Shown in pieces: positions 41,901 through 51,595 of a stretch of DNA of 64,000 nt. The notes beneath the pieces were generated by a model. That model worked only from the letters and a program-made list of their open reading frames with translations, did no database searches and had not been told where the DNA came from. Position 1 is the first letter of the stretch. Every line of letters starts with the position of its first letter. The position numbers were made by a program, and so were the translations under genes. This stretch comes from Globodera rostochiensis (taxonomy: Eukaryota > Nematoda > Chromadorea > Rhabditida > Heteroderidae): the NCBI GenBank assembly GCA_018350325.1, contig JAEVLN010000008.1, positions 2,680,031 to 2,744,030 on the forward strand, given 5' to 3'.

Positions 41901-43276
41901 AAAAAAGTTGCACCAGAAACTCCGTGGCTACCGATGTCGTCCGAAACACAAAGTAATCCTCGCCGTCATTTCGGAATGGTTCTCCGCGTTCGGACTGCTC
42001 CCGGAAGAACGGGTTGGCATCGGACAGCAAATTCTGAAGTTGGAAATGTCATTTTTGTTGCATTTTCCGCTAAATCTACGAGCACGAGACGAGAATCAGT
42101 ATTATTAATTATTATCCATTCTCAAAACTATGATTATTCCCAAATATGCGCTTTAAAAGTCGAATTCGGCACAACTCGCCGCGAATTCGGTGCAGGAATG
42201 GCTTGGCAGCGGAATGTGCGCCGCCGTTGAAGTGGCGGGGGCGTCCGTGTACTGCTCGTCCTCTTCGGTCGTCGAGTCCAAGGAGTGCATGTACAGTGAG
42301 GGAGTCCGCCAGCTGACGAGGCCTTTCGGACTGGCGAAATTGAATTCCTAGGAAGCGAACACGAACTTTTTCGTCTTCAAAAATACGGGAAATTGGGGGG
42401 ATTTCTGTGTCAATAATAAAGGCACCCACCCACCCACCTGATCCATTCGAACATCACACGGAGTAACCCGAATTAGAAAGTGCCTCTGCAAAAGTTTATT
42501 GTCAAAGAATCGCAGAGCCGTGCCGAACAGTCGCAAGAATATTTGACGCTGTTCCCTGCCGTTGAGCCACCCGTCCATTACCAAACGATCGCGACCACCT
42601 TAATTAATTAATGTCCAGGGGGAATAATACTGAAGCCATTTGATCAAATTCGGTCGGATGCCAACCGTAAATGCCAAATTCGTTGATCACCCCTTTATTG
42701 CACTCGCCCAACAAATTCGCCTCCACCGAAGGCAAAATGCATCGCGGGGCCTTTTGCGCCTCCCATCGAACGACGCTCAACGAAAGGGGCGATTGCGCGT
42801 TGGAAGGGTCCGTTTGGAGACGGAGGCCGACAAAAAAGCGGAAACGGAGAAGGCACTGACTGCCCTTCCCGTCCAATTCAATGGAAATGCGCCACACGGA
42901 CGAAGTTGACGGGCTGAACCAATTTGGTGAATGGTGGGGGGGGCAACAACTGAACTGCTCGCTAACCGAGTGACCCCCCCCCCCCACCCGCCCGTCCGGG
43001 TCACCTGCCGCTGTTCTTCTGCCCCTTCTCTTCTCCGTCCTCTCTTGCCATCTCCAAAGCCCCTTCCGACCTCCAATTTCCCAGCAGTTCATTCCCTCCG
43101 CAGACGAACATTCGTTCCCACGGCCTTGCACAACTTGTCCGGACCGCAAAATACACTTTGGTCCTTTGTCCCTCGGGGGCCGTTTGTCCCTTCTCGAACT
43201 CATCGCAAAGGCATCCCGCCGATTTGGGTTTATTGGGGAAGGCATTTTTCTCGGGAAATGGCGTAGGAATGGCCAT
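38985..43276 (-). CDS. GPCPD1: glycerophosphocholine phosphodiesterase (GPCPD1), CBM20 + GDPD
   Basis: Hydrolyses glycerophosphodiesters such as GPC. The start is the ATG at 43276. The N-terminal CBM20-like domain is seen as [20 protein letters not shown] near 43100. The middle region has [12 protein letters not shown] (42900), [13 protein letters not shown] (42680), [15 protein letters not shown] (42450), [15 protein letters not shown] (41950) and [19 protein letters not shown] (41640), all in human order. The catalytic GDPD domain begins [11 protein letters not shown] (41370), [20 protein letters not shown] with [17 protein letters not shown] (HR...E.D...HD catalytic residues present), continues [12 protein letters not shown] (40640), [14 protein letters not shown] (40450), [13 protein letters not shown] (40330), then after a 61-bp repeat array [12 protein letters not shown] and [13 protein letters not shown] (39300-39400) and IIYDR. 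A Ser/Pro-rich tail ends at 38985. The only oddity is the array in the last-but-two intron. Confidence 0.92.
39576..40316. repeat. 61-bp intronic minisatellite, about 12 copies, in GPCPD1
   Basis: Unit starts GGGGGACATTTGTCGCAGTA and ends TTCATTTAGTGCCCTC, 61 bp. On the gene strand the first copy overlaps the donor itself: exon ...CCGACAG, then GTAATTGTCCCCCGGGGGCA, and TGTCCCCC-GGGGGCAC recurs in each unit. Copies next to the donor carry CCCCCGGGGG, TCTCAG and partly CATTTTCTCC; distal copies carry CCCTCGGGGG and TCGCAG. Confidence 0.95.
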
Positions 43277-44136
43277 CGTTGGACGAATGGTCACCGAATA
43301 AAATTGTTTTTTTTTGTTCTGGGGTTTTAAAGGACATCACGGCATTTACAAATTGATTTTTGAATTTTGTAACATTTAATTTTAGATTATTAATGAGAAG
43401 TGTGCCTATGGAACGCATCTTTGGCCCTGCCCTTCCCCTTCCGTTCGTTCTCCTTCTTCCCCTTTACGCCCGTCTTATGATAGCATATTTTGCTGCTTTC
43501 CAAAACCAAAAAGCAGAAAAACGGGGGAAGAAGCGAGCAAAAGAAAGACAAATATCGAAAGAGTAAGGCAGACAAAAACCCCCGTTGGGAAAAGCCTTCC
43601 GATGATGAATTGTTGGTCCCACCCACTCCCGGACGACGGTTAGAGCCATAATAGGCAGAGAGATGGTCGATAGATACGCCTGAGCAAGTGAAGAAGCCCG
43701 GGGAATGGATGGCACAGACGCGGGAGTTTGGGGGGGGGGGTGCCGTTCTCCAAGGGGAGGGAGGGGGGGGGGGGGTTCGCCAGGGGTAGGGGGATGCCGT
43801 TCTCCAGCAGAAATTGGTTGGGGAACAAAAACGAGAAAAATTGGAATTGTCAAAGTAAAATAATGCGTAATGCGAAAGTTGAGTGTGGAAAGGTCAAAAG
43901 AGTGCATGTAGAGAGAAGCAAAGCTCGTCGTTTAAGATTAAACAAACAAACAAACGGGACAACCTTCACAAAATGGATTATGTCTATTCACAAAAGACGT
44001 ATTTAGGAGTTCAAACTTGCAAAGACACCGGAACTTTGGTTGGAGACTTATGCAACTCTTCCAATTAATTTTTCTGAACTGCTTGAGCATAACAACAAAC
44101 AATCTTCAATGTTTCCATACCCATCAACTATCGAAA
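43277..44136. other. intergenic between GPCPD1 start and DDX24 3' end
   Basis: Contains two G tracts (43729-43740, 43760-43773) and short Lys/Arg-rich open frames on both strands (43480-43570, 43860-44005). I cannot decide whether any is a terminal exon of DDX24 or a small gene. Confidence 0.4.
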
Positions 44137-47027
44137 TCATTGTCTGTCCATTCTCGCCCGCTTCACCCATTTCTTCAAGCCCTTTTCGAGCTTCACTCGC
44201 TTCACACTTTCCGTCTCTCGCCCCATCTTCTCTCCCCCTTCGGCCCCATCTCCAGTGCCCTCCCGAACATGTTGTTGTTGCTGTCCTCTGCTGGTCACTA
44301 TTCCTTTCAATGTTTTCTCAATGGCTCTTTTGCGCCGTTGCATTAACTCCCTTGAAAAGCAATTGGTTCAAATTGAGTCAAAATTCCAAGGCCCCACTCA
44401 TTTGACGGCCCCTCGTCCGCATCATTTCGTCCCATTTTCCGCTTCATCGCCGTTTCCCCCTCATCCCACACCAAATCGGCTTCTCGTGCAATTCGTTCGA
44501 ACCATTGATCACGCGACTTCCTCTGATCAAAATAATTGTTGCCTCCTCAGTGCATTCTGATCGGCTTTCCCCACCTTTTTTAGTGTGTGTTCCAACGATT
44601 CCGCTTCCGTTGCCAATTGGACCAATGACCGACATGACTCCATCAATTTGGGGGCGTCCATCGCTAACAATTGCAAGTCTTCTTCTTCAAACGTAGAGGG
44701 AAAGATTTAAAAACGGCTTTTCCTTTTGGGTTAGTTACCCCGTTTCTCCTTTACCTTTATTCAAATTTCGACATATTTTCAAATAGTGATGCAAATCCAA
44801 CGGGTCAACAAACAGAACAGACAATCCGGCATTCGATGCCCGTGCCGTCCGGCCACTGCGATGAATGTAACCCTGAAATCAACCATTGTCCAAGTATAAT
44901 CTGATTTTGTGCCCACTTCCGTAGTCTTTGGACATTGGTAATGAATGATATTGTGCACTCCATGAAAATCCAAGCCACGAGCAGCAACGTCGGTCGCCAA
45001 CAGGACGGCATCGTCCGACTCTGAAAGAAATGGATAGGCACCATTTCCCATCCCAAAATATTTAATCAAATATTATGCCTAATAATAAGCCTCAAATCAT
45101 CAAAATTCAAAAATTTTAAAGCTATAACCCCCCCCCCCCCTAATTGATTGAATGCGTTGCCTTTGAATTTGTCCACGCTCTTCAGCCGTTCCCTCTCCTT
45201 CATCCGTCCATGCAGCAACGACGTCTTCGCGACCGCCAATTTCCTCAGAACGGAATGTAACCGTCGGATGGCCGAAACCGAATTGGCAAATACCAAAGTT
45301 CGTCCACCGTACCGTTTCAGCACATAAAGCAAATTTGAATCCTAAAATCGACAAAACTAACGGCACGTAAATATTATCGGACGGAGGCCATTTCACCTTT
45401 TGGAGCAAATCTCCACAATTCATTCGACATTCGATCAAAGTTTGCGGCGTTTTCTGTGGGGGCGTTAAGTCGACCACAGAAAGATGTGCTGAGCCCTTTC
45501 GCATGCACATCGAATGGGCAATTCGACGAACCTAAAGGGCAAATGCTGCAAAAGACTGAAAAGTGAAACAAAACTTTTTCACAATTTTATGTAAAAAAAG
45601 GATTATCCTTTCTTTCATAATTGCTAGTCTTAAATCACTTTTTGTTGAGGGTCCATCGACGACTGCGGGGCCTTCTCGCCCCTCCGCAACGGAATGTGAT
45701 GGGTAAAGGTAAGCGTTGCGGAAAAAATCAAAGTTTGCAGCGGAGGTCTCGAAACATTGACGGCGCTTTTCAATTCATCAGACCCGACACTTTTTCGAAT
45801 TTTCTGTTCTTTTTTGGCTCTAAACGATTAAAAGTCTGCGAATGCGAGAGGAATTTGTGTTCAGAACCTGTGAATGTCCTGGACGATATGTCGAAGCTCC
45901 TCAAAATGGCCTTGCTCCAACATCCGATCAATTTCGTCCACGACTAAAATTCTCAGAGCCGACAAATCCGCCAAATACTCCGCACCCTTTGGGGATTTAA
46001 TTTAAACAAAAAGTTCAGAGAAATTAATTTTAAAGAATGGGAAAAAGATCGAAGACCGAAAACCCAGGAACAGAGGAAAGACCCGGGAGGGCTGATTTGT
46101 GAGCCCACCCCCCTCCCCCCCCCGGCTACATCCCTGAAAAATTAACACCAAAAAACATCAAATTACACAATATCCGGCGACAAAAATTCGATTAAGCCCC
46201 CCCCCCTCACTTCCGTTTTGAGGTGGAAATCTACAAATTAAGTTAGTTTTTGATACTAACGGTCTGACGCAATGCCCAAAGACGGCCAGGCGTAGCAACA
46301 ATCACATCGGGCCTAAAAGGATCCCAAAACTGAAGAAATATTTCTCCCTAACCCAAAACCCCCCCCCCCCCAACCTGGACTTCAACAACCGATGCTGCTT
46401 TTGTTCGCTCATTCCTCCAACAATTGCGACCACTTTTAGTGTGCGTGGACCAATTTTAGCGGAAAAGGCTTTGAACACGTCTTTTATCTGATTGAGTGAA
46501 AAGACATTGACAAAATCGGCAAAACTCCACATTTTAAACAAGTACCTGAACAGCTAATTCTCTCGTGGGTGAAATTATAAGCGCAAAAAGCAAATCTTCC
46601 ATCTGAGAGTGTTCATTGTCAGCAATTCCATTTCCGCTCTCCAACCATTGCTCGAGAATTGGAATGGCAAATGCGAGAGTCTTGCCACTGCCCTAATTTA
46701 ACAATAAAAAGAACAAATAGATGCTGGAATTGTTCACAGTTTCAGCTGCTCCGATTATGTCTTTGCGAAGCTTAACGGCTGGAGGGATCACCGCGCTTTG
46801 AATTGGAGTTGGAAAAGGAAAACTAAAAAAGGTAAATTCGAAAATGGTTAAGTTTTCCCTCCTAAAAATTCTTTCTGCGTTATTTAAATGCATGCCCCTA
46901 AAACTCTAAAAAATGAAACGGAGAGGGAAAAATACTTTAAGGTGTCCAAAGCTTCAAGAATTGTGGCAGAGAGACCCGTCGCATTCCAGGTAGAGGAAGA
47001 AGCTTCAGTTAGACTGACGACATCCAT
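44137..47027 (-). CDS. DDX24: DDX24-family ATP-dependent RNA helicase
   Basis: Nucleolar DEAD-box protein of ribosome biogenesis. The ATG at 47027 opens [25 protein letters not shown], then [20 protein letters not shown] (Q motif), GAAET joined to [16 protein letters not shown] (motif I, 46670), [12 protein letters not shown] (Ia, 46570), [17 protein letters not shown] (46400, the DDX24-specific GGMS.QKQ.R.L), [15 protein letters not shown] (46300), [19 protein letters not shown] (motif II, 45930), [16 protein letters not shown] (motif III, 45720), [19 protein letters not shown] (45290), [37 protein letters not shown] (45000), and [11 protein letters not shown] (motif VI, 44860). The C-terminal exons are basic; the frame near 44350 hits a stop that an intron must remove, so the end at 44137 ([10 protein letters not shown]) is tentative. 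The N-terminus is short compared with vertebrate DDX24. Confidence 0.88.
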
Positions 47028-47043
47028 TGTATTACCAGGTCGT

Positions 47044-47055
47044 CTGAAAATACAC
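47044..47055 (-). promoter_or_regulatory. candidate spliced-leader acceptor of DDX24
   Basis: On the minus strand TTGTGTATTTTCAG ends 16 nt before the ATG at 47027; no coding exon is evident further upstream. Confidence 0.4.
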
Positions 47056-47426
47056 AAATTACATTGACAAACCAGTAGGGGGTTAACCCAACTCATCACC
47101 CAAAGCTTTGCGATTGGACAAATATCAAAAAACCCAAAAATTGGGATTTTTTTGCATAACTTTTTTGATTTTGTCCAGCAATCGCAGCAAAGCTTTAACT
47201 TAATGTTAGCTTCAACTCTTAGAGCTCTTTCGAGTGGCTTTAGGAATTTCTGAATGGTTAAGGTTGAAGCAAGTTATTGACCCGGTCTTGATTGGGGAGA
47301 CCCACAAACCAATTAATGGAAGAAAAAAAGTGGATTAGGTAATTCATTTTTAAAAAAACATAACGCCAAAACGTTTGAATAAATAACTTGGAGCTCAAAT
47401 GGCTGTCTCCGGAGGCGTTCAACCGG

Positions 47427-48207
47427 AGGGGTCAACTCCGTCTGGCCAACTCCGTCTGAGCCAACTCCGTCTTGGGGCCAACTCCGTCTGGGCCAACTCC
47501 GTCTCAGCCATTAATTTTTTTTCAAGATTTTGGACCGTGTTTAAATCGAGAAACATGAAAAAGGCCCCCGTTTTATCGAATTTTAAATCAAACCTAAAGA
47601 AGCATTTTAGGATTTTGGCACAAATATGTGTTTCTAGACCTTGTGCACTTTTTATTCATAAAGGCCTAAATGAGGTTAGGCTCAGGCCTAAACCTAAGCT
47701 AGCTTAGACCTAGGCTTAAGCTTAGGCTTAAAAGCTATTCTATTAACGGATAATCTGCTATTGTGCCGGATTAAACTTTTCTAGTTACTTATATTACCCC
47801 CAGCCAAAAGGAAGTAGAGTTGGCAGGGATCGGATTTTTGGGAAAACCCGGGATTGACCGGGACTGTGAAACCCGGGATGACCAGCATCGCAAACCGAGG
47901 CGGGATTTTAACTTTTCGAAACCCGGGATCGGGATTCTAAAAATCGGGATAATCCCGACCGATCCCGGCCAACTCTAAAAGGAAGTATCGAAAATTTAAT
48001 GGCTGAGACGGAGTTGGCCCAGACGGAGTTGGCTCAGACGGAGTTGGCTCAGACGGAGTTGGCCCCAAGACGGAGTTGGCCAGACGGAGTTGGCTCAGAC
48101 GGAGTTGGCTCAGACGGAGTTGGCCCCAAGACGGAGTTGGCTCCAAGACGGAGTTGGCCAGACGGAGTTGGCTCAGACGGAGTTGGCCAGACGGAGTTGG
48201 CCCGCTT
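47427..48207. mobile_element. foldback-type non-autonomous element with tandem-repeat inverted arms
   Basis: The left arm (about 47427-47512) is made of GCCAACTCCGTCTGAGCC-like 16-21 bp units; the right arm (47999-48207) is the same unit inverted (GACGGAGTTGGCTCAGACGG). Both arms end internally at the same point, GCCATTAATTTT on the left and AAATTTAATGGC on the right. The flanks carry an 11-bp direct repeat CGTTCAACCGG at 47416-47426 and 48208-48218, a likely target-site duplication. It has no coding capacity. The 9-11 bp duplication length fits Mutator-like elements; the tandem-repeat arms fit foldback elements. Confidence 0.75.
47816..47976. mobile_element. 161-bp MITE nested in the foldback element
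   Basis: Terminal inverted repeats AGAGTTGGCAGGGATCGG (left) and CCGATCCCGGCCAACTCT (right, one extra base in the middle), flanked on both sides by the exact 10-bp direct repeat AAAAGGAAGT (47806-47815 and 47977-47986). The interior is made of CCCGGGAT/ATCCCG palindromic motifs. A 10-bp duplication suggests a Mutator-like transposase in trans. Confidence 0.8.
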
Positions 48208-48218
48208 CGTTCAACCGG

Positions 48219-48628
48219 CCGAAGAGTGAATTGGCCCTACGGAGCTCTCTGCTGTAAATGTTTGCGGAAGCGCCTTACAAATACGTGTCGAAGCCGATGG
48301 TTTTCTTATTCACAATTCTGTTTTATTTTTGGGTTTAGATTGCCGATGGCAAGTGACTCCAATTCCCGCCCGAGGCGCCTTTTTTTGCAATTTGTGGGGG
48401 GGAGGGGGGCTCAATGGATGTATTGGCAACTTCTTTTTCTTTTTGGGATGTTGGTTGATCGGTCACTTCGGCTTCTTTTTCGGAATAGGCTCGGAAAATA
48501 ATGACTTAAAGTTTGATTGATCACATAAACTGCGTTTGATTGATTCAGTGAACGTGTTGGGCCCGTTGCCAAGAAATCCTCTCGATTTTCTCCTCGCCTC
48601 TGGCTAATACCCTTTTCCCGAGGAAAAA
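48219..48628. other. intergenic, ambiguous open frames
   Basis: A plus-strand frame over 48219-48500 reads Cys/Arg-rich then Phe-rich sequence and could be a decayed exon flanking the element insertion. There is a G tract at 48397-48409. No family recognised. Confidence 0.35.
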
Positions 48629-48703
48629 GGCAAACAACGCCCGGGAACGATCCGGAGTCTTCCAATGTCCGGTTGGGTGCTCTCCCGACTGAGCTACGCT
48701 GCC
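48629..48703 (-). pseudogene. tRNA-like sequence, degenerate
   Basis: On the minus strand a perfect A-box-like D arm (TAGCTCAGTCGGGAGAGC) sits 7 nt after a GGCAGCG acceptor half. The total length is 75 nt and ends GTTTGCC, which pairs only partly. The anticodon stem has four of five pairs, with a loop that would read GGA but lacks U33. The T arm (GGATCGTTCCC) is imperfect. Most likely a tRNA pseudogene or tRNA-derived SINE head. Confidence 0.35.
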
Positions 48704-49170
48704 GCCCGATGAAGCTCAGATAGATCTCGATGATTTCTTGGCCGTTCTTGAGGAGGGAGGGGATGGGGGGGGGGGAGGAGGGGAGGGGAGCACAGTTACA
48801 ATTCAATTTTACCATCTTTCCCATCCACCCATTAATTCCTTCCTCCACAATTTGATCACTTTTTGCCCTTTCACAATAACAATTCTCTCTTTTCTTCCAC
48901 TTTCCTCCCACTCATTCGAATTGGGCATAAACTTTGGGTTAAGAATGAGTTAATTGTTGAGTTTGATGATGATTCTTCTCACCGAGTCCCGCCGTCCCCG
49001 CCACCTAATTGGACTGATGCCACCCACCGATCAATCATTTTATCACGCAAAAAGGCGACCACAATTTCCTCGTATTATATCCGTTCGCCGATCAGACGTA
49101 GTAAAAAGAAGGTTTCTTCTCCAATTCGCTAGAATTTTGCTCGGCTTCGACAATTTTAATCAATTTGTGT
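48704..49170. promoter_or_regulatory. upstream region of the MMP gene
   Basis: Presumed promoter/outron region of the MMP. It holds a G tract at 48765-48790 and otherwise ordinary sequence. No promoter element can be named. Confidence 0.3.
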
Positions 49171-49173
49171 CAG
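49160..49173 (+). promoter_or_regulatory. candidate spliced-leader acceptor of the MMP gene
   Basis: CAATTTGTGTCAG lies 12 nt before the ATG at 49186 after an AT-rich stretch. Confidence 0.4.
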
Positions 49174-49185
49174 TTGGAACACAAA

Positions 49186-50958
49186 ATGTTCCTTAGTTTT
49201 TGCTGTCGCGATTCGTTGTGTCGGTTAGTGCTTCTTCTTCTGTTGGCACTTCTGCTGGTCGGCAAAAGTTCGCTCGCCCATGAAGACGCTCTGCTGGACG
49301 AAATGGAGCCTGTGAAGGAGGAGGACGCCGGGGACTATCTGACGCAGTTCGGCTACACGACTCCGTCCCAACTGAACGTAAAAACGGACGGCATGGCCGG
49401 CGACTTGTCCAATGTGTTCGAAACGGCCGTCAAAGCGTTCCAAGATTTTGCGCATTTGCCCGCCACCGGCGTGCTGGACATCAAAACGCGCAAGAAAATG
49501 GCGGAACCGCGCTGCGGCATGCAGGACGGGGTTGAGATGTTGACGGCGGGCGGAGGCCCCGCGTTCAAATGGAAAAAGAACGACCTGACCTGTGAGTTGC
49601 AGTTTTGGAGACCCTCTCCCTCCCCCCCCCCCACCTGTGAGTTGCTGTTTTGGAGAAGCCCCCCCCCCCTGTGAGTTGCAGTTTTGGAGACCCTCCCCCC
49701 CTCCCCCCCACCTGTGAGTTGCAGTTTTGGAGAAGCCCCCCCCCCCCTAATGAATGCGTCTTTTGATGTTAATGAATTGCCTTTGTGTTTAGACGCCATC
49801 CACAACTTTACGCCAGACATTCCAAAAAATGCTGTGAGGTTATTGCCGATGGGAGAAGGGGCGGTGATGCCCCAATCTTTTGCTTAACTTAAAGGGAGGC
49901 GATCAGAAAAGCCTTTGGCATTTGGGGGACGGTGAGTCCGCTGAACTTCAGAGAAGTGTCCCCTTCGGAGCAGGCCGACATCAACATCAAATTTGCCAAT
50001 GGAATGCACGACGACCCCTGGCCCTTCGACAAAAAAGGCAATTTGAGATGGAATCATCAGACGTCATTGTCTATTTCAATACTTCAGGAGGGGTGTTGGC
50101 ACATGCCACAATGCCTCCCAACGGAATGCTGCACTTTGATGAGGCCGAGAGTTGGGTGTACATGGACGCAGAGAAGATCAGAACGTCAGTGTCAAGCTTC
50201 CGATTTGTACGTATGGCCAATTAAATTCAGGCACAAATTCACCGACATTCTTCCGGTTGCCATTCACGAGGGAGGGCATGCCCTCGGACTTTCGCATTCA
50301 AAGGCCGACGAGTCGATTATGGCACCGTTCTACCAGGAGCAGGTGGACAAACAGGCAAGCAAATGCGATAACGAATTCAAATCGGCAGGCTTTTTGCACA
50401 TCCCCTAAGGGGGTTCCCGAGGGTTTGGACGGGTTCAATCGGAAGGCTTTTTGCACGTCCCCTAAGGGGGTTCCTGAGGGTTTGGACTCCGTTCCATCCT
50501 TTCGAATAACTCCACCCTTCAAATTCAGGGCAATTACATTTATCCGGAACTGAAACCGGACGACGTACGCGCCATTCAAGCGATTTACGGTTGTACAAAG
50601 CTGGGGCCATGTTTTAATCGTTTATTTTATGCTTTTAGGGCCTAGAAACGGTGGGTCAAAGGCAAAGGCCAACAATCAGCAGCAGGAGGAAAGAAAAACG
50701 GTGCACTCCCAAAATGCGGCACGGGGAGATGGGCTGGACGAAGAGGCGGGGGAGGAAGAAAGGCCGAGAACGGGCGGCGGACGGTCGAGGACGAGGGAGC
50801 AGGACGATGGAGGAGGCCGAGGTGGACCAGCACGGGCTGGAGACGGACACGAGGAGCATCACGAAACCCCCTCAGTTGGGCAGACGCTGCTGAACAAGGG
50901 CAAGAAGGCGTTGAAGCAGATGTTCGTCAATTGGCTGAATAATCGCCGTCGAAGATGA
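49186..50958 (+). CDS. secreted matrix metalloproteinase (matrixin, M10A)
   Basis: Zinc endopeptidase for extracellular matrix. The ATG at 49186 opens a signal peptide ([13 protein letters not shown]). The pro-domain has the peptidoglycan-binding-like helix [20 protein letters not shown] and the cysteine switch PRCGMQD (usual PRCGxPD). The catalytic domain begins [19 protein letters not shown] across the 49592-49791 intron, then [56 protein letters not shown], the zinc motif [12 protein letters not shown] (HExxHxxGxxH complete) and the Met-turn SIMAPFY, ending [20 protein letters not shown]. There is no hemopexin domain; the last exon (50638-50958) is an Arg/Gly/Glu-rich tail ending WLNNRRRR. 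Two introns carry local tandem duplications, and the intron with donor at 50038 must be GC-AG. A TIMP gene lies 638 bp downstream. Confidence 0.93.
49592..49749. repeat. donor-derived tandem repeat in MMP intron, 4 copies
   Basis: Unit GTGAGTTGCAGTTTTGGAGA plus a C-rich spacer (ACCCTCTCCC or AGCCCCCC). The first copy is the 5' splice site itself (exon ...CTGACCT, then GTGAGTT); three more copies each begin CCT-GTGAGTT, so the intron has four equivalent donors. Confidence 0.92.
50391..50490. repeat. 50-60 bp direct duplication in MMP intron
   Basis: Two copies of GGCTTTTTGCAC(A/G)TCCC-CTAAGGGGGTTCC(C/T)GAGGGTTTGGAC, separated by GGGTTCAATCGGAA. They lie between the zinc-motif exon and the exon encoding NYIYPEL. 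Confidence 0.9.
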
Positions 50959-51412
50959 TCCATCCTTTCCTCCTCCCATCCCTTGGGGGGTTGTCGGTCC
51001 TGCTGAAAGCTTTAGGCACCCGAATACGAAACAAATTGTTCTGGCCTGAATTCAAAAGCACCGACAACCCTTTCAGCGCCCCAGGGGAGAGTGAATGAAT
51101 ATGTTCGGGTGGGGGGGGGGGGAGATGCTCTTCGAGTGATTTGCGCATTTTATAAACAAACTCTTCCAAACGCCCGCCCGTCCATTCTTTTTAATCCGTT
51201 CGCTGTGTGTTCTCTTCTCACACTGCCGCAAGCATATTTACTAAACAGAACCCCCCAAGTTATGTACGTTAACCCGCTTTTCAGCACCAAATTGACAAAA
51301 CAAACAGTTGGCGGTGGCCGTCAAAAGAAGAAAAAGAAGTGAGTTGCCCCCATCAAACGGACGGCGGATGAGTCACCCCCCCCCCTCCCCTCCCCCCCCC
51401 CTCTCCCCCCCC

Positions 51413-51438
51413 CTTTAACTTTAACTTTAACTTTAACT
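51413..51438. repeat. (TTTAAC)n hexanucleotide repeat
   Basis: Four to five TTTAAC units directly after a C-rich block in the TIMP upstream region. Confidence 0.85.
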
Positions 51439-51580
51439 CCATTCGTCCGCCGTCACTTTGCCCCCACTTTTTCGCGCACTTCCGCCCTATCGCCCGAAAG
51501 TTTCCATTCATTTTATTTTTGCCCTTCCCTTTTTCATTTTCCAACGCCAATCAATTCTCCGATCGCCGCCATTATCACTT

Positions 51581-51590
51581 TGCATTACAG
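51581..51590 (+). promoter_or_regulatory. candidate spliced-leader acceptor of TIMP
   Basis: TGCATTACAG sits 5 nt before the ATG at 51596. Confidence 0.45.
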
Positions 51591-51595
51591 CAAAA

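Noticed and set aside
47999..48230. Asp/Glu/Leu-rich repeat peptide from GACGGAGTTGGC units
   Set aside because: Units are the inverted arm of the foldback element and the frame is not linked to any exon.
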